Assembly: GCF_002836595.1 (NCBI RefSeq)
Contig: NZ_PJBB01000003.1
Location: forward strand, 1,859,001-1,923,000
Source: Tenacibaculum sp. Bg11-29
GTDB taxonomy: Bacteria; Bacteroidota; Bacteroidia; Flavobacteriales; Flavobacteriaceae
Length of the DNA: 64,000 bases
Reading direction: 5' to 3'
Below the pieces are notes generated by a model, which worked only from the letters and a program-made list of their open reading frames with translations, was not told the origin of the DNA and ran no database searches. Both the position numbers and the translations under genes were made by a program. Positions 32,944-41,836 of this stretch are shown in pieces (within the stretch, counting starts at the first letter, position 1; each line of letters opens with the position of its first letter).

Positions 32944-33942
32944 TTAAGGATATACTTGACTGATTTTTTGTAATATAGTATTGTTTTTACCTCGCATTTG
33001 AAAAATTACTTTATTTAATTCGAAATCAAAAAGCAACACTCCATAACTTAAAGTACTTATGACATTACCTATTCTTTGCTTATTTTTTTCAGAAGAAAAT
33101 GATGTGTAAGCATGAGTTAAACCACTTGAAGTAAAATCTATAATAGGATAAGGAACATTAGGAATATTAGTTTTAGAGAATTCTGAAATATGCCTGTCAC
33201 CAGAAAGAAGAATTACATTTTTAGCCTTTGAAGTTTCAATAAGCTTCAAGAATTTGGTAAGCTCACTAGGGAAGTTACTCCATTTCTCGAAACCATGTTC
33301 ACTCGAAAGTACTTGAATACTACTAACGATAACATTAAAATTAGCCGTAGAGTTTGTTAATTCATTTTTTAACCATGCCCATTGGTTAGTTCCTAAAATA
33401 CTACCCTCTTTATTTTTATTAGATTGATAACGTTTTTTACCACTTCCTTTTGTTAAAGCTGTTCTGAAATACCGAGTATCTAGCATAATTATTTTTATAC
33501 TCTTGTTTTTTATTTTGAAATTTTCAACATGATAAATACCCGCTTTTTTTCTTCTAGGGGAGTGTTTAGGAACATTTATAAAATCTAAAAACAACTGCTG
33601 GCTTTCCTTTTTCTTTTTATAATCAATACCTCCATCATTTTTACCATAATCATGATCGTCCCAAGTAGCTAAAATAGGAGTGTTTTTTGCTAGCTTACTG
33701 TATGAAAATTGCTTTTTTTGCTGCATATAAAATTTTTCCATTTTATCCATGTTATTTGTATCAGCATAAATATTATCTCCACCCCAAATCCACACATCAG
33801 GTTGTTGAGAAATAATATCTTCCCAAAAAGGATTCGATTTGTTTTGGTCATTACAAGAGCCAAAAGCTATTGTAAATTTTTCTTGACTGTATATAGTTGT
33901 AGAAATGATTAAAAGTGTAAAAAATGCTATAGAAGATTTCAT
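32944..33942 (-). CDS. PhoD-like alkaline phosphatase/metallophosphatase
   Basis: A 332-residue exported protein (signal MKSSIAFFTLLIISTTIYSQ). Metal and active-site segments of the PhoD-like metallophosphatases are visible: IAFGSCNDQ, WIWGGDNIYAD, ATWDDHDYGKNDGG, LLSGDRHISEFSK. These enzymes cleave phosphate esters and often phosphodiesters in the periplasm. Start placed at the ATG 33942; an ATG at 33951 adds MTS, and a TTG at 33978 is less likely. Confidence 0.88.
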   Translation of the reverse strand: MKSSIAFFTLLIISTTIYSQEKFTIAFGSCNDQNKSNPFWEDIISQQPDVWIWGGDNIYADTNNMDKMEKFYMQQKKQFSYSKLAKNTPILATWDDHDYGKNDGGIDYKKKKESQQLFLDFINVPKHSPRRKKAGIYHVENFKIKNKSIKIIMLDTRYFRTALTKGSGKKRYQSNKNKEGSILGTNQWAWLKNELTNSTANFNVIVSSIQVLSSEHGFEKWSNFPSELTKFLKLIETSKAKNVILLSGDRHISEFSKTNIPNVPYPIIDFTSSGLTHAYTSFSSEKNKQRIGNVISTLSYGVLLFDFELNKVIFQMRGKNNTILQKISQVYP

Positions 33943-34030
33943 AGAAGTCATTAGAGTATTATTTTTGTGAAATAACAAAAATAAAAGCAGAAAAAGATTA
34001 ATAAAACATTAATTAGTATATTCGCCACTT

Positions 34031-35059
34031 ATGATTTTAAAACACTTTACAGAACTCAAAGAATATTTGTCACAATCTAAAAATATTGTGATAATAGGTC
34101 ATAGAAATCCTGATGGAGATGCAATTGGCTCAACATTAGGATTAAAACATTATTTAGATAAAAAAGGGCATACTGTTCAGGTAGTAATGCCTAATGAATA
34201 CCCTGATTTTTTACATTGGATTCCAGGGTCTGAAACAGTATATCGTTTCGACCGTCAAAATAAACAGAGCGTTCGGTCGTTAAAGAATTCAGAAATTGTA
34301 TTTCTTTTAGATTTTAATGCTTTACATAGGGTAGGAAGTGATATGCAAAATACATTAGAAAAATATGAAAATAATTTTGCGTTGATAGATCATCATCAGC
34401 AGCCAGATGATTTTGAGTATATGTATTCAGATACAACCATGTCATCTACTTGTCAAATGGTATACAATTTCATCGAAATGATGGGAGATGTAGACTTAAT
34501 AGATAAAAATATTGCTACGGCATTGTATACAGGTATTATGACTGATACAGGATCTTTTCGTTTTAGATCAACAACAAGTACAACACACCGTATTATTGCT
34601 GATTTAATAGATAAAGGCGCAGAAAATGACAAGATTCATAGTAATGTACAAGATGCAAATACTTATAATCGTTTATTGTTATTAGGGCAAGCATTAAGTA
34701 ATATGAAAATGTTAACGGAGTATAAAACGGCATTTATAACATTATCAGAGGCAGAAAAAAAACAATTTAATTACGAAAAGGGAGATACTGAAGGTGTTGT
34801 AAATTATGCCCTTTCTTTAAAAGGTATTGTGTTTGCTGCTATTTTTATAGAAGATAAAGAGCAAGGAATTATAAAAATGTCACTTCGTAGTAAAGGTAAG
34901 TTTTCAGTAAATCAGTTTGCTAGAAATCACTTTAATGGTGGAGGTCATGATAATGCAGCAGGAGGAAAGAGTGATGAATCGATGGAAGATACAATAACAA
35001 CATTTAAAGCATTGTTACCAAAATATAAAACAGCATTAGAAACATCGTATGAAGCTTAA
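34031..35059 (+). CDS. DHH family phosphoesterase (NrnA-like)
   Basis: A 342-residue protein. DHH motifs are seen in order: GHRNPDGDAIGS (about 22-33), LDFNALHRVG, LIDHHQQPDD (about 117-126), MTDTGSFRF, and the DHHA1 motif NGGGHDNAAGG near 300. NrnA-type enzymes degrade short RNA oligomers and dephosphorylate pAp. It overlaps gldI by 11 bases, the same order as in gliding Flavobacteria. Confidence 0.92.
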   Translation: MILKHFTELKEYLSQSKNIVIIGHRNPDGDAIGSTLGLKHYLDKKGHTVQVVMPNEYPDFLHWIPGSETVYRFDRQNKQSVRSLKNSEIVFLLDFNALHRVGSDMQNTLEKYENNFALIDHHQQPDDFEYMYSDTTMSSTCQMVYNFIEMMGDVDLIDKNIATALYTGIMTDTGSFRFRSTTSTTHRIIADLIDKGAENDKIHSNVQDANTYNRLLLLGQALSNMKMLTEYKTAFITLSEAEKKQFNYEKGDTEGVVNYALSLKGIVFAAIFIEDKEQGIIKMSLRSKGKFSVNQFARNHFNGGGHDNAAGGKSDESMEDTITTFKALLPKYKTALETSYEA

Positions 35060-35573
35060 AATTATTTTTTTCTTGGTGGTTATTTTAGGTGTAGTTTCTT
35101 GTAAAGAACCTGAAGCAAGAAGGCCTAATAAACAAGGAACTACTAATTTTTACAATGAAGTAGTAAAAAAGAATAAAAAACTGAATGCTTTAGAGAAAAA
35201 GCGATTAGAAAATTTTATTTCTAAAGATACAGTTAATCAATATACAGTTTCTAAAAATGGCTTTTGGTATACCTATGTCGTTAAAGATTCACTAAATACT
35301 TTAAAACCAAAAAAAGAAGATGTAGTTTTGATATCTTTCGACATTTCAGATATCAATGGGAATATACTTTATAGGAGGCAAGAAAGAAACTATAAGGTAG
35401 ATAAAGAAGATTTTATTCCTGCATTGCAAGATGGAATAAAGTTGATGAGAAAAGGAGAAACTATTACATATATCATTCCATCATATAGTGCCTTTGGTAT
35501 TACAGGTGACGGTAATAAGATAGGAGTAAGACAACCAATAAAGAGTACAGTAACATTAATCGAAATCAAATAA
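35049..35573 (+). CDS. gldI: Gliding motility-associated lipoprotein, FKBP-type isomerase GldI
   Basis: A 174-residue lipoprotein (MKLKIIFFLVVILGVVSCKE, Cys 18) with an FKBP domain at about 80-174 (LQDGIKLMRKGETITYIIPS, then AFGITG). Its length and its place after an NrnA-like gene fit GldI of gliding Bacteroidota, a periplasmic folding factor needed for motility and T9SS. The presence of two T9SS substrates in this window agrees. Confidence 0.85.
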   Translation: MKLKIIFFLVVILGVVSCKEPEARRPNKQGTTNFYNEVVKKNKKLNALEKKRLENFISKDTVNQYTVSKNGFWYTYVVKDSLNTLKPKKEDVVLISFDISDINGNILYRRQERNYKVDKEDFIPALQDGIKLMRKGETITYIIPSYSAFGITGDGNKIGVRQPIKSTVTLIEIK

Positions 35574-35586
35574 CAAATAAGTAAAA

Positions 35587-36312
35587 ATGAAATTAACTAA
35601 AATTTTAGCAGTAGCAGTTGTAACGTTATCTGTTGTATCATGTGGAAACAGTCAGTTTAAAGAAAAAAGTTCATTAACAACAGAGGTAGATTCTGTGAGT
35701 TATACTTTAGGTGTAGACATGGCTAATAAAATAAAATCTAATTTTGATGATATTGATCAAGGTTTATTTGTTCAAGGATTTAAAAATGGAATGGATTCTA
35801 CAAATCTTTTAGTAGAATCAAAAGATATTAATAATATCTTAAGCGCATTTTTTCAGAAGAAACAACAAGAAAAAATGAAGGAACAGCAAGCTGCACAAGC
35901 AAAAAAGGCTGAAACTGAGTTTGGAGATTATAGAAAAGAAGGTGAAGAATTCTTAGCAGCAAATAAAGCAAAAGAAGGTGTAAAGACTACTGCTAGTGGT
36001 TTACAATACATTGTTTTAAAAGAAGGAAGTGGAGAAACGCCTAAAACATCATCAAAAGTTAAAGTTCATTATCATGGTACATTAACTGATGGAACTGTTT
36101 TTGATAGTTCAGTAGATAAAGGACAGCCAATTGAATTTGGTGTAACTCAGGTTATAAAAGGATGGACTGAAGGATTACAGTTAATGAAAACAGGAGCTAA
36201 GTATAAGTTTTTTATACCTCAAGATTTAGCATATGGAGCACAGCAAAGAGGAGCGAAAATTAAGCCATTTTCAGCTTTAATTTTCGATGTAGAATTACTT
36301 GAGATTAAGTAA
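35587..36312 (+). CDS. FKBP-type peptidyl-prolyl isomerase lipoprotein (FkpA-like)
   Basis: A 241-residue lipoprotein (VTLSVVSCGN, Cys 20). An N-terminal helical dimerisation domain (about 30-125: SYTLGVDMANKIKSNFDDID) is followed by an FKBP domain (about 135-241: VKVHYHGTLTDGTVFDSSVD, LAYGAQQRG). This is the layout of FkpA/Mip proteins, which assist folding of envelope proteins. 13 bases after gldI. Confidence 0.9.
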   Translation: MKLTKILAVAVVTLSVVSCGNSQFKEKSSLTTEVDSVSYTLGVDMANKIKSNFDDIDQGLFVQGFKNGMDSTNLLVESKDINNILSAFFQKKQQEKMKEQQAAQAKKAETEFGDYRKEGEEFLAANKAKEGVKTTASGLQYIVLKEGSGETPKTSSKVKVHYHGTLTDGTVFDSSVDKGQPIEFGVTQVIKGWTEGLQLMKTGAKYKFFIPQDLAYGAQQRGAKIKPFSALIFDVELLEIK

Positions 36313-36333
36313 AAAAACATACATAAAAATTAA

Positions 36334-36372
36334 AATCAATTAGGTTAGTACTTGTTATTAACCTAATTGATT
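36334..36372 (+). terminator. Hairpin between two isomerase genes
   Basis: A 14-bp stem (AATCAATTAGGTTA / TAACCTAATTGATT) with an 11-base loop and a weak T-tract, 21 bases after the FKBP stop and 30 before the next start. It may lower expression of the downstream cyclophilin gene. Confidence 0.65.
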
Positions 36373-36402
36373 GTTTATAAAAGAAACTTAAAATATAATT
36401 CA

Positions 36403-37449
36403 ATGAAAATTTGTAAAATTTTAATAGCAGTTGTAGTGTTGTTTTCAGCATGTAAATCGGTTAAATATGCTGATTTAGAAAATGGATTATATGCAGATCT
36501 ACAAACAAATCGTGGAGATATTTTAATAAAATTACACGAAAAAGAAATGCCAATGACAGTTGCTAATTTTGTAGCATTGGTAGAAGGAGATAATCCTAAA
36601 GTGGTAGATTCATTAAAAGGAAAACCTTTTTATGATGCAACGAAATTTCATAGAGTAATTAATGACTTCATGATTCAAGGTGGAGATGTTACAGGTACTG
36701 GTAGAGGAAATAATGGCTATCGATTTGGAGATGAATTTCCGATGAATGAAAAAGGAGAGTTAATTTATAAGCATGACGGTGCAGGAGTACTGTCTATGGC
36801 AAACTCAGGAAAAGCAACAAACTCTAGTCAATTTTTTATTACACATAAAGCAACACCTTGGTTAGATGGTATACATTCGATTTTTGGTAAAGTATTATTA
36901 GGGCAAGATATAGTTGATGTAATTAAGCAAAATGATGTAATTAATCATGTAGAGATAATTAGAGTTGGTAAAGAAGCTAAAAAGTTTAGAGCTGCTAATG
37001 TTTTTGAAAAAGAGTTACTGAATGTAGAAAAAAAAGCAGCTGAGTATAAAGAGAAAATAGCTGAACTAAAACGCGTGTTTCAAGAAGAAAAAGGAATTAA
37101 TGAAGCTATTGAAACAGATTCAGGGTTAAAGATTTTGCAGTTGCAAAAAGGAAAAGGTGAAAAAGTAAATCCAGCAATACCTACAACAGTTCATTACACA
37201 CTATATTTGGCAGAAGGAAAAAAAATGGATTCTAGTTTAGATAGATCAAAACCCTTTACCTTTATTATTAATGATGCTAAATCGCCTATTATTACAGGAT
37301 GGAGAGAAGGTGTACAAACAATGAGAGAAGGAGGTAAATCAATATTTTTTATTCCTTATTATTTAGGGTACGGAGAAAGTGGTTTAGGACCAACTATAGG
37401 AAAAACAGATTTAGTGTTAGAAGTAGAAGTATTAAAGGTAGGTAAATAA
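36403..37449 (+). CDS. Cyclophilin-FKBP fusion peptidyl-prolyl isomerase lipoprotein
   Basis: A 348-residue lipoprotein (MKICKILIAVVVLFSACKS, Cys 17). Residues ~25-190 are a cyclophilin: KFHRVINDFMIQGGD, SMANSGKATNSSQFFIT. After a charged helical linker (~205-240) comes an FKBP domain (~245-348: VHYTLYLAEGKKMDSSLD, YYLGYGESG). Two unrelated isomerase folds in one chain is an uncommon layout. The ATG at 36403 starts the lipoprotein signal; an upstream TTG at 36367 lies in the terminator stem. Confidence 0.88.
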   Translation: MKICKILIAVVVLFSACKSVKYADLENGLYADLQTNRGDILIKLHEKEMPMTVANFVALVEGDNPKVVDSLKGKPFYDATKFHRVINDFMIQGGDVTGTGRGNNGYRFGDEFPMNEKGELIYKHDGAGVLSMANSGKATNSSQFFITHKATPWLDGIHSIFGKVLLGQDIVDVIKQNDVINHVEIIRVGKEAKKFRAANVFEKELLNVEKKAAEYKEKIAELKRVFQEEKGINEAIETDSGLKILQLQKGKGEKVNPAIPTTVHYTLYLAEGKKMDSSLDRSKPFTFIINDAKSPIITGWREGVQTMREGGKSIFFIPYYLGYGESGLGPTIGKTDLVLEVEVLKVGK

Positions 37450-37451
37450 TT

Positions 37452-38012
37452 ATGATAGAAAACATTATACAAAAAGATAAAGAATTTCTGATTTACTTAA
37501 ATAATTTGGGGAGTGAAAATTGGGATGGATTCTGGTTAGCGATAACAAATCAATTTCATTGGACACCTTTGTTTGTTTTTTTACTTTATTTAATTTTTAG
37601 GTATCTAGGTTTAAAAAAAGGGTTATTTACAGTTTTATTTTTAGCTCTTTTAGTAACGTTTTCAGATCAGATAACAAACGTTATAAGAGGTGTTTTTGAG
37701 AGGTTGCGACCAAATAATGATCCAGCAATAAGAGACTCGTTAAGAACACTAATAAGACCCCAAAGTTTTAGTTTTGCCTCTGGTCATGCAACAACATCTA
37801 CCGTTGTTACAGTTTTTTTAATTATGCTTTTACGAAAGCACACAAAATATATTAAATTTTTAATAATGTTTCCTTTAATTTTTGCATACAGTAGATTGTA
37901 TTTGGGAGTTCATTTTCCAATAGATATATTAGGTGGTTTTATTAACGGTGTAACCATTGGGTATTTATCATTTAAATTGCATAAATTTTTAATAAACAAA
38001 ATATTTAATTAA
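37452..38012 (+). CDS. Membrane PAP2 family phosphatase
   Basis: A 186-residue membrane protein with about five helices and the three PAP2 motifs: KxxxxxxRP-like RGVFERLRPNND, SFASGHATTS, and SRLYLGVHFPIDILGG. It probably removes phosphate from undecaprenyl pyrophosphate or a phospholipid at the periplasmic face. Begins 2 bases after the cyclophilin-FKBP stop. Confidence 0.9.
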   Translation: MIENIIQKDKEFLIYLNNLGSENWDGFWLAITNQFHWTPLFVFLLYLIFRYLGLKKGLFTVLFLALLVTFSDQITNVIRGVFERLRPNNDPAIRDSLRTLIRPQSFSFASGHATTSTVVTVFLIMLLRKHTKYIKFLIMFPLIFAYSRLYLGVHFPIDILGGFINGVTIGYLSFKLHKFLINKIFN

Positions 38013-38033
38013 AACAGTTTTTAAAAAATAACT

Positions 38034-38062
38034 AAGCGTGCTAATTTTAAATTAGCACGCTT
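38034..38062 (+). terminator. Terminator after the PAP2 phosphatase gene
   Basis: Stem AAGCGTGCTAATTT / AAATTAGCACGCTT followed by a T8 run, 21 bases after the stop. The rest of the gap up to 38386 holds no recognisable gene. Confidence 0.9.
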
Positions 38063-38386
38063 TTTTTTAGCCCCAAAAGCTCTTAAGGAATTATGAGAAG
38101 AGGGGGATAGGTAGTTTTTTGAACTAAGATCGTAAGATAATTAAAGTATAGTTGAGGTGTTTTATGTTTTTATATAAAATTAAGAAACAAGTAGTATTTA
38201 AATTAATAATTATGGTAAAGTGATTTTTAATATATAGTAATAGAATCTGCTTTTTTGAATAGATTAAAAAGAAGGGAAGGTGTGTAGAAAGAAAGACAAG
38301 TAGTGTGTAAGGGAGTGTTTTTAATTATAATTTAGAAGAGGTGTTTGATGAGGTTGTTGCTGTTTTCTTGAAACTTTTGTGTGTAA

Positions 38387-38662
38387 TTAATTATCTCTAT
38401 TTCTTTGTTTTTCTAACCATAAATGAACGCTGCCTATTTCACGAGCTTTAAAAAAATTACTTTCTTTATATATGTAGTTTCCTTTAGGTAAAGTAGGTTT
38501 TACTTTGATAAATTTATAAAGAACTAATTTAAGTATTGAGTCTTTTAAAGCATCCTTTGTTATATCTAAATCTTTATTAGAAGCTATTATTTCATTGATA
38601 AAGCTTTCTATTTCTATATTTTTAGTTTTGAAAATTAATGCTTTGAATACGATTTCTTCCAT
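38387..38662 (-). CDS. Small protein of unknown function (91 residues)
   Basis: MEEIVFKALIFKTKNIEIES is followed by a helix-rich middle and a charged end (HLWLEKQRNRDN). No signal peptide or membrane segment. The segment SILKLVLYKFIKVKPTLPKG could form a winged-helix-like turn, but this is weak. No family recognised; it may be a real orphan gene or a chance frame. Confidence 0.4.
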   Translation of the reverse strand: MEEIVFKALIFKTKNIEIESFINEIIASNKDLDITKDALKDSILKLVLYKFIKVKPTLPKGNYIYKESNFFKAREIGSVHLWLEKQRNRDN

Positions 38663-38880
38663 AATAGGTTTTGTCTTACTTGTAGTAAAGGTATTTTTAA
38701 ATTATAATTATAAAAAGGGGATAACCGCAGAAATACATGTAGTTAACCGTAAGGTTCTGTGGGGTTTGTTTCGAGTATTTATTAAATAAAATAACGTCTT
38801 TGGTAGTTAACGTGGCTTGCTTGTATTTATTTTGTAGAGTGAAGAATTATGAAATTAGTTCTTATTTTATTGTATAAAAA

Positions 38881-38904
38881 AAACCGAAGCTTTTGCTTCG
38901 GTTT
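38881..38904 (-). terminator. Terminator of the first tRNA-Ser gene
   Basis: Stem AAACCGAAGC / GCTTCGGTTT with a 4-base loop, directly after the 3' end of the tRNA on the - strand. Confidence 0.85.
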
Positions 38905-38907
38905 TTG

Positions 38908-38992
38908 CGGAGAGTAAGGGATTCGAACCCCTGGACCTGTTACAGTCAACAGTTTTCAAGACTGCCGCATTCGACCACTCTGCCAACTCTCC
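38908..38992 (-). tRNA. tRNA-Ser (anticodon UGA)
   Basis: On the - strand the 85-base sequence starts GGAGAGTTGGCAGAGTGG and ends with the acceptor complement ACTCTCC plus discriminator G. The anticodon arm GCAGT-CTTGAAA-ACTGT gives TGA, reading UCA codons. A long variable arm (TTGACTGTAACAGGTCC region) and T-arm GGTTCGAATCC fit class II tRNA-Ser. CCA is not encoded. A second copy lies 260 bases away. Confidence 0.95.
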
Positions 38993-39140
38993 TGATACGC
39001 TATTTTAGATATTTCTAATAGCGGTTGCAAATATATAATTATTTCTAAATATAAAAAGCTTTTTGTTGTTTTTTTAAATGCATTTAAAAGTGCGTTAATT
39101 TTTTTTGCTAGTCTTAGCGTAAAAATATAAAAGCAAAAAA

Positions 39141-39164
39141 AAACCGAAGCTAATGCTTCGGTTT
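39141..39164 (-). terminator. Terminator of the second tRNA-Ser gene
   Basis: Stem AAACCGAAGC / GCTTCGGTTT with loop TAAT, the same stem as at 38881, differing only in the loop. Confidence 0.85.
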
Positions 39165-39167
39165 ATG

Positions 39168-39252
39168 CGGAGAGTAAGGGATTCGAACCCCTGGACCTGT
39201 TACAGTCAACAGTTTTCAAGACTGCCGCATTCGACCACTCTGCCAACTCTCC
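39168..39252 (-). tRNA. tRNA-Ser (anticodon UGA), second copy
   Basis: Identical in its 85 bases, as far as read, to the gene at 38908-38992, with the same upstream GATACGCTATT and nearby GCGGTTGCAAAT and the same terminator stem. The region between 38995 and 39140 holds nothing else, and 39260-39566 only AT-rich sequence. Confidence 0.95.
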
Positions 39253-39540
39253 TGATACGCTATTAAGGATAATCCTGTTATAGCGGTTGCAAATTTACAA
39301 TGTTTTTTTTAATTAAAAAAACAAAAAGTTATTATAATTTAAAAAAAAGCAGTTTCATTGAGTTATTATTAGGTGTCTTTTTAATAGTCAGGGTGTTAGA
39401 GTTAAAATGTTTTTTTGTGCTTAAAAAGAAACTCTTGTTTTTAGTTTTCTGATGATATACAAAATATACCATTAGTGTTATATTTATGCATGCTTGACTA
39501 GTTTTTAGTGTTTTCATAAAGAAAATTATAATTTTTAAAT

Positions 39541-39548
39541 TACTTTCG
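39541..39548 (+). promoter_or_regulatory. -7 promoter element for aroC
   Basis: TACTTTCG, one mismatch to TAnnTTTG, 18 bases before the aroC start. No clear -33 element. Confidence 0.35.
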
Positions 39549-39566
39549 TTTTAAAATAGATAAGGT

Positions 39567-40628
39567 ATGTTTAATTCATTTGGAAATATTTTAAAAGTAA
39601 CAACTTATGGTGAGTCACATGGTACTGCAATAGGAGGTGTTATAGATGGATTTCCAGCAGGAATGGATGTGGATTTTGAAGCAATTCAACAAGAATTAGA
39701 TAGACGTAAACCAGGTCAGTCTAAAATTGTAACCCAACGAAAAGAACCAGATACTGTTGAATTTATGTCAGGTATCTTTGAAGGAAAGACAACAGGTGCT
39801 TCTATTGGTTTTGTAATAAAAAATACAAACCAAAAAAGTAAAGATTATAACCATAACACCAATGTATATCGTCCCTCACACGCCGATTATACATATGACA
39901 AAAAATATGGTGTAAGAGATCATAGAGGAGGAGGTAGAACTTCTGCACGTGAAACTGCCAATTGGGTTGTTGCAGGTGCATTGGCAAAACAGTTAATAGC
40001 ACATATTAATATTGATGCATTTACATCATCAGTAGGTGATATATTTATAGATAAACCATACCAAGATTTAGATTTTTCTAAAATAGAAAGTAATATTGTA
40101 AGATGTCCTGATACCGTTTCTGCCGAAAAAATGATTGATAAAATTCATGAAATAAGAAAAGCAGGAGACACCATTGGAGGTACAGTAACCTGTGTTTTAC
40201 AAAATGTTCCAGTAGGTTTAGGAGAACCTATTTTTCATAAATTACACGCTGAACTAGGTAAGGCAATGTTATCAATAAACGCAGTAAAAGGATTTGAATT
40301 TGGAAGTGGTTTTTGTGGAGCAAAAATGCAAGGGTCAGAACATAACGATATTTTTAATGAAGATGGTACTACTCAATCTAATTTATCTGGTGGTATTCAA
40401 GGAGGTATTAGTAATGGAATGGATATCTATTTTCGAGTAGCTTTTAAACCTGTTGCTACTATTATGCAAAATCAACAAACCATAAACTCTGATGGTGAGC
40501 TTACCGAAATACATGGAAAAGGTCGTCATGATCCTTGTGTAGTACCAAGAGCTGTACCTGTTGTTGAAGCTTTAGCAGCTTTAGTAATGGCTGATTTTTG
40601 GTTAATTGATAGAACAAGAAGAGTTTAA
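39567..40628 (+). CDS. aroC: Chorismate synthase
   Basis: A 353-residue protein of normal length. Signatures: [18 protein letters not shown] (11-28), RRKPGQS, the FMN/EPSP site [25 protein letters not shown], and the final [17 protein letters not shown]. It makes chorismate from EPSP, the branch point to aromatic amino acids, folate and quinones. Stands alone. Confidence 0.97.
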   Translation: MFNSFGNILKVTTYGESHGTAIGGVIDGFPAGMDVDFEAIQQELDRRKPGQSKIVTQRKEPDTVEFMSGIFEGKTTGASIGFVIKNTNQKSKDYNHNTNVYRPSHADYTYDKKYGVRDHRGGGRTSARETANWVVAGALAKQLIAHINIDAFTSSVGDIFIDKPYQDLDFSKIESNIVRCPDTVSAEKMIDKIHEIRKAGDTIGGTVTCVLQNVPVGLGEPIFHKLHAELGKAMLSINAVKGFEFGSGFCGAKMQGSEHNDIFNEDGTTQSNLSGGIQGGISNGMDIYFRVAFKPVATIMQNQQTINSDGELTEIHGKGRHDPCVVPRAVPVVEALAALVMADFWLIDRTRRV

Positions 40629-40662
40629 TAATTTATATAAATAATATTTATCTCCTTTTTTT

Positions 40663-41199
40663 ATGGATGCTTTAAAATTTCTTTTAGAAGAATTAGAGAA
40701 TCAATGGGAAGAGGAGATAACTATAAAAAGAGGTGATTTTCTAGTAAGAAAACATACGATAAATACAAATTTATATCTCGTTTTAGAAGGGAGTTTAAGA
40801 GTTTTTATTGAAGATGAAGATCAAGATCATACAATTAGATTTGGTTACAAAAATTCTATAATAACTGCCTTAGATTGTTTTTTAACAAACAAACCTAGCT
40901 TATTTTATATACAAAGCCTTAAGAAATGTAAGTTAAAGGTTATAAGTAAACAAAAGTATATGAGCCTTATAAAGGCTGATGTGAAGTGCCAGAATACTTG
41001 GAATATGATGCTAGAAAGTTTTGTTTACCAGCAGATAGAACGTGAGATCGATTTAATAACTTTTTCACCACAAAAACGTTTTCAAAGGGTTTTTAAACGT
41101 AGTCCACAAGTATTTCAAGAAATACCTCACAAATACATAGCTTCTTATTTAAGGATGGCTCCTGAAACTTTATCGAGAATATTAAAAAATCTTGATTAG
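40663..41199 (+). CDS. Crp/Fnr family transcriptional regulator
   Basis: A 178-residue protein with a cNMP-type beta roll (NLYLVLEGSLRVFIEDEDQD, about 44-63) and a C-terminal HTH (EIPHKYIASYLRMAPETLSR). No iron-sulfur cysteine set. It lies 34 bases after aroC and 51 before a DinB-like gene, which it may control. Confidence 0.87.
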   Translation: MDALKFLLEELENQWEEEITIKRGDFLVRKHTINTNLYLVLEGSLRVFIEDEDQDHTIRFGYKNSIITALDCFLTNKPSLFYIQSLKKCKLKVISKQKYMSLIKADVKCQNTWNMMLESFVYQQIEREIDLITFSPQKRFQRVFKRSPQVFQEIPHKYIASYLRMAPETLSRILKNLD

Positions 41200-41250
41200 A
41201 ATCAATCTTTTTTTTGTTTTAAAAACTCAACTTTGAATAAAATTATAAGT

Positions 41251-41790
41251 ATGGTTTTTAAAACAGAAGAGTTATTATCAGCGTTAAAAGAATATGTTAT
41301 TAATCATATTGATTATGCAAAGTCATTAAAAAATATTTCAGAGGCAGCGTTGCAAAAAAAACAAGACGGTACATCTTGGTCAGTCTTAGAATGTCTAGAA
41401 CATTTAAATTTATACGCTTTATTTTATAATAAAGAAATAAAGAATAGGATTGATAAATCTAAATCTAGCAAATTGACTATTTTTAAATCTGGATATTTAG
41501 GAAATAAGTTTGCTCTAGATATGTTACCTAAAGAAGGTATGAAAACAATGAACACTTTTAAAAGTAAGAATCCTATTTATTCAAAATTAAATAAAGAGGA
41601 TGTGTTATTACGTTTTATAGTATGTCAAACAGAACTTTTACAACTGCTAGAATTAGCAAAAAGTAAAGACTTAACTAAGATAAAAACATCAATAACGTTG
41701 CCTTTTTTAAAGTTTAGATTAGGAGATACTTTTAGGTTTGTAATTTATCACAATGAACGACATGTTATTCAAAGTAAAAGAATTATATAA
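41251..41790 (+). CDS. DinB-like four-helix bundle protein
   Basis: A 179-residue cytoplasmic protein. DinB_2-type pattern: WSVLECLEHLNLYALFYN (first metal histidine) and the C-terminal YHNERHVIQSKRI (two more). Start at the ATG 41251; a TTG at 41233 precedes it. Possibly a metal-dependent thiol transferase; substrate unknown. Likely co-transcribed with the Crp/Fnr gene before it. Confidence 0.78.
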   Translation: MVFKTEELLSALKEYVINHIDYAKSLKNISEAALQKKQDGTSWSVLECLEHLNLYALFYNKEIKNRIDKSKSSKLTIFKSGYLGNKFALDMLPKEGMKTMNTFKSKNPIYSKLNKEDVLLRFIVCQTELLQLLELAKSKDLTKIKTSITLPFLKFRLGDTFRFVIYHNERHVIQSKRII

Positions 41791-41820
41791 AAAAACTCAG
41801 AGAATTTTCTCTGAGTTTTT
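41791..41820. terminator. Terminator between the DinB-like gene and the metalloprotease gene
   Basis: Stem AAAAACTCAGAG / CTCTGAGTTTTT with a 6-base loop; A-run and T-run serve both strands. Stops lie 1 base before it on + and 16 bases after it on -. Confidence 0.9.
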
Positions 41821-41836
41821 TTTATTAAAAATATAT

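Noticed and set aside
39332..39517. 61-residue frame on the - strand before aroC
   Set aside because: AT-rich, no recognisable pattern, and overlaps the probable aroC promoter region.
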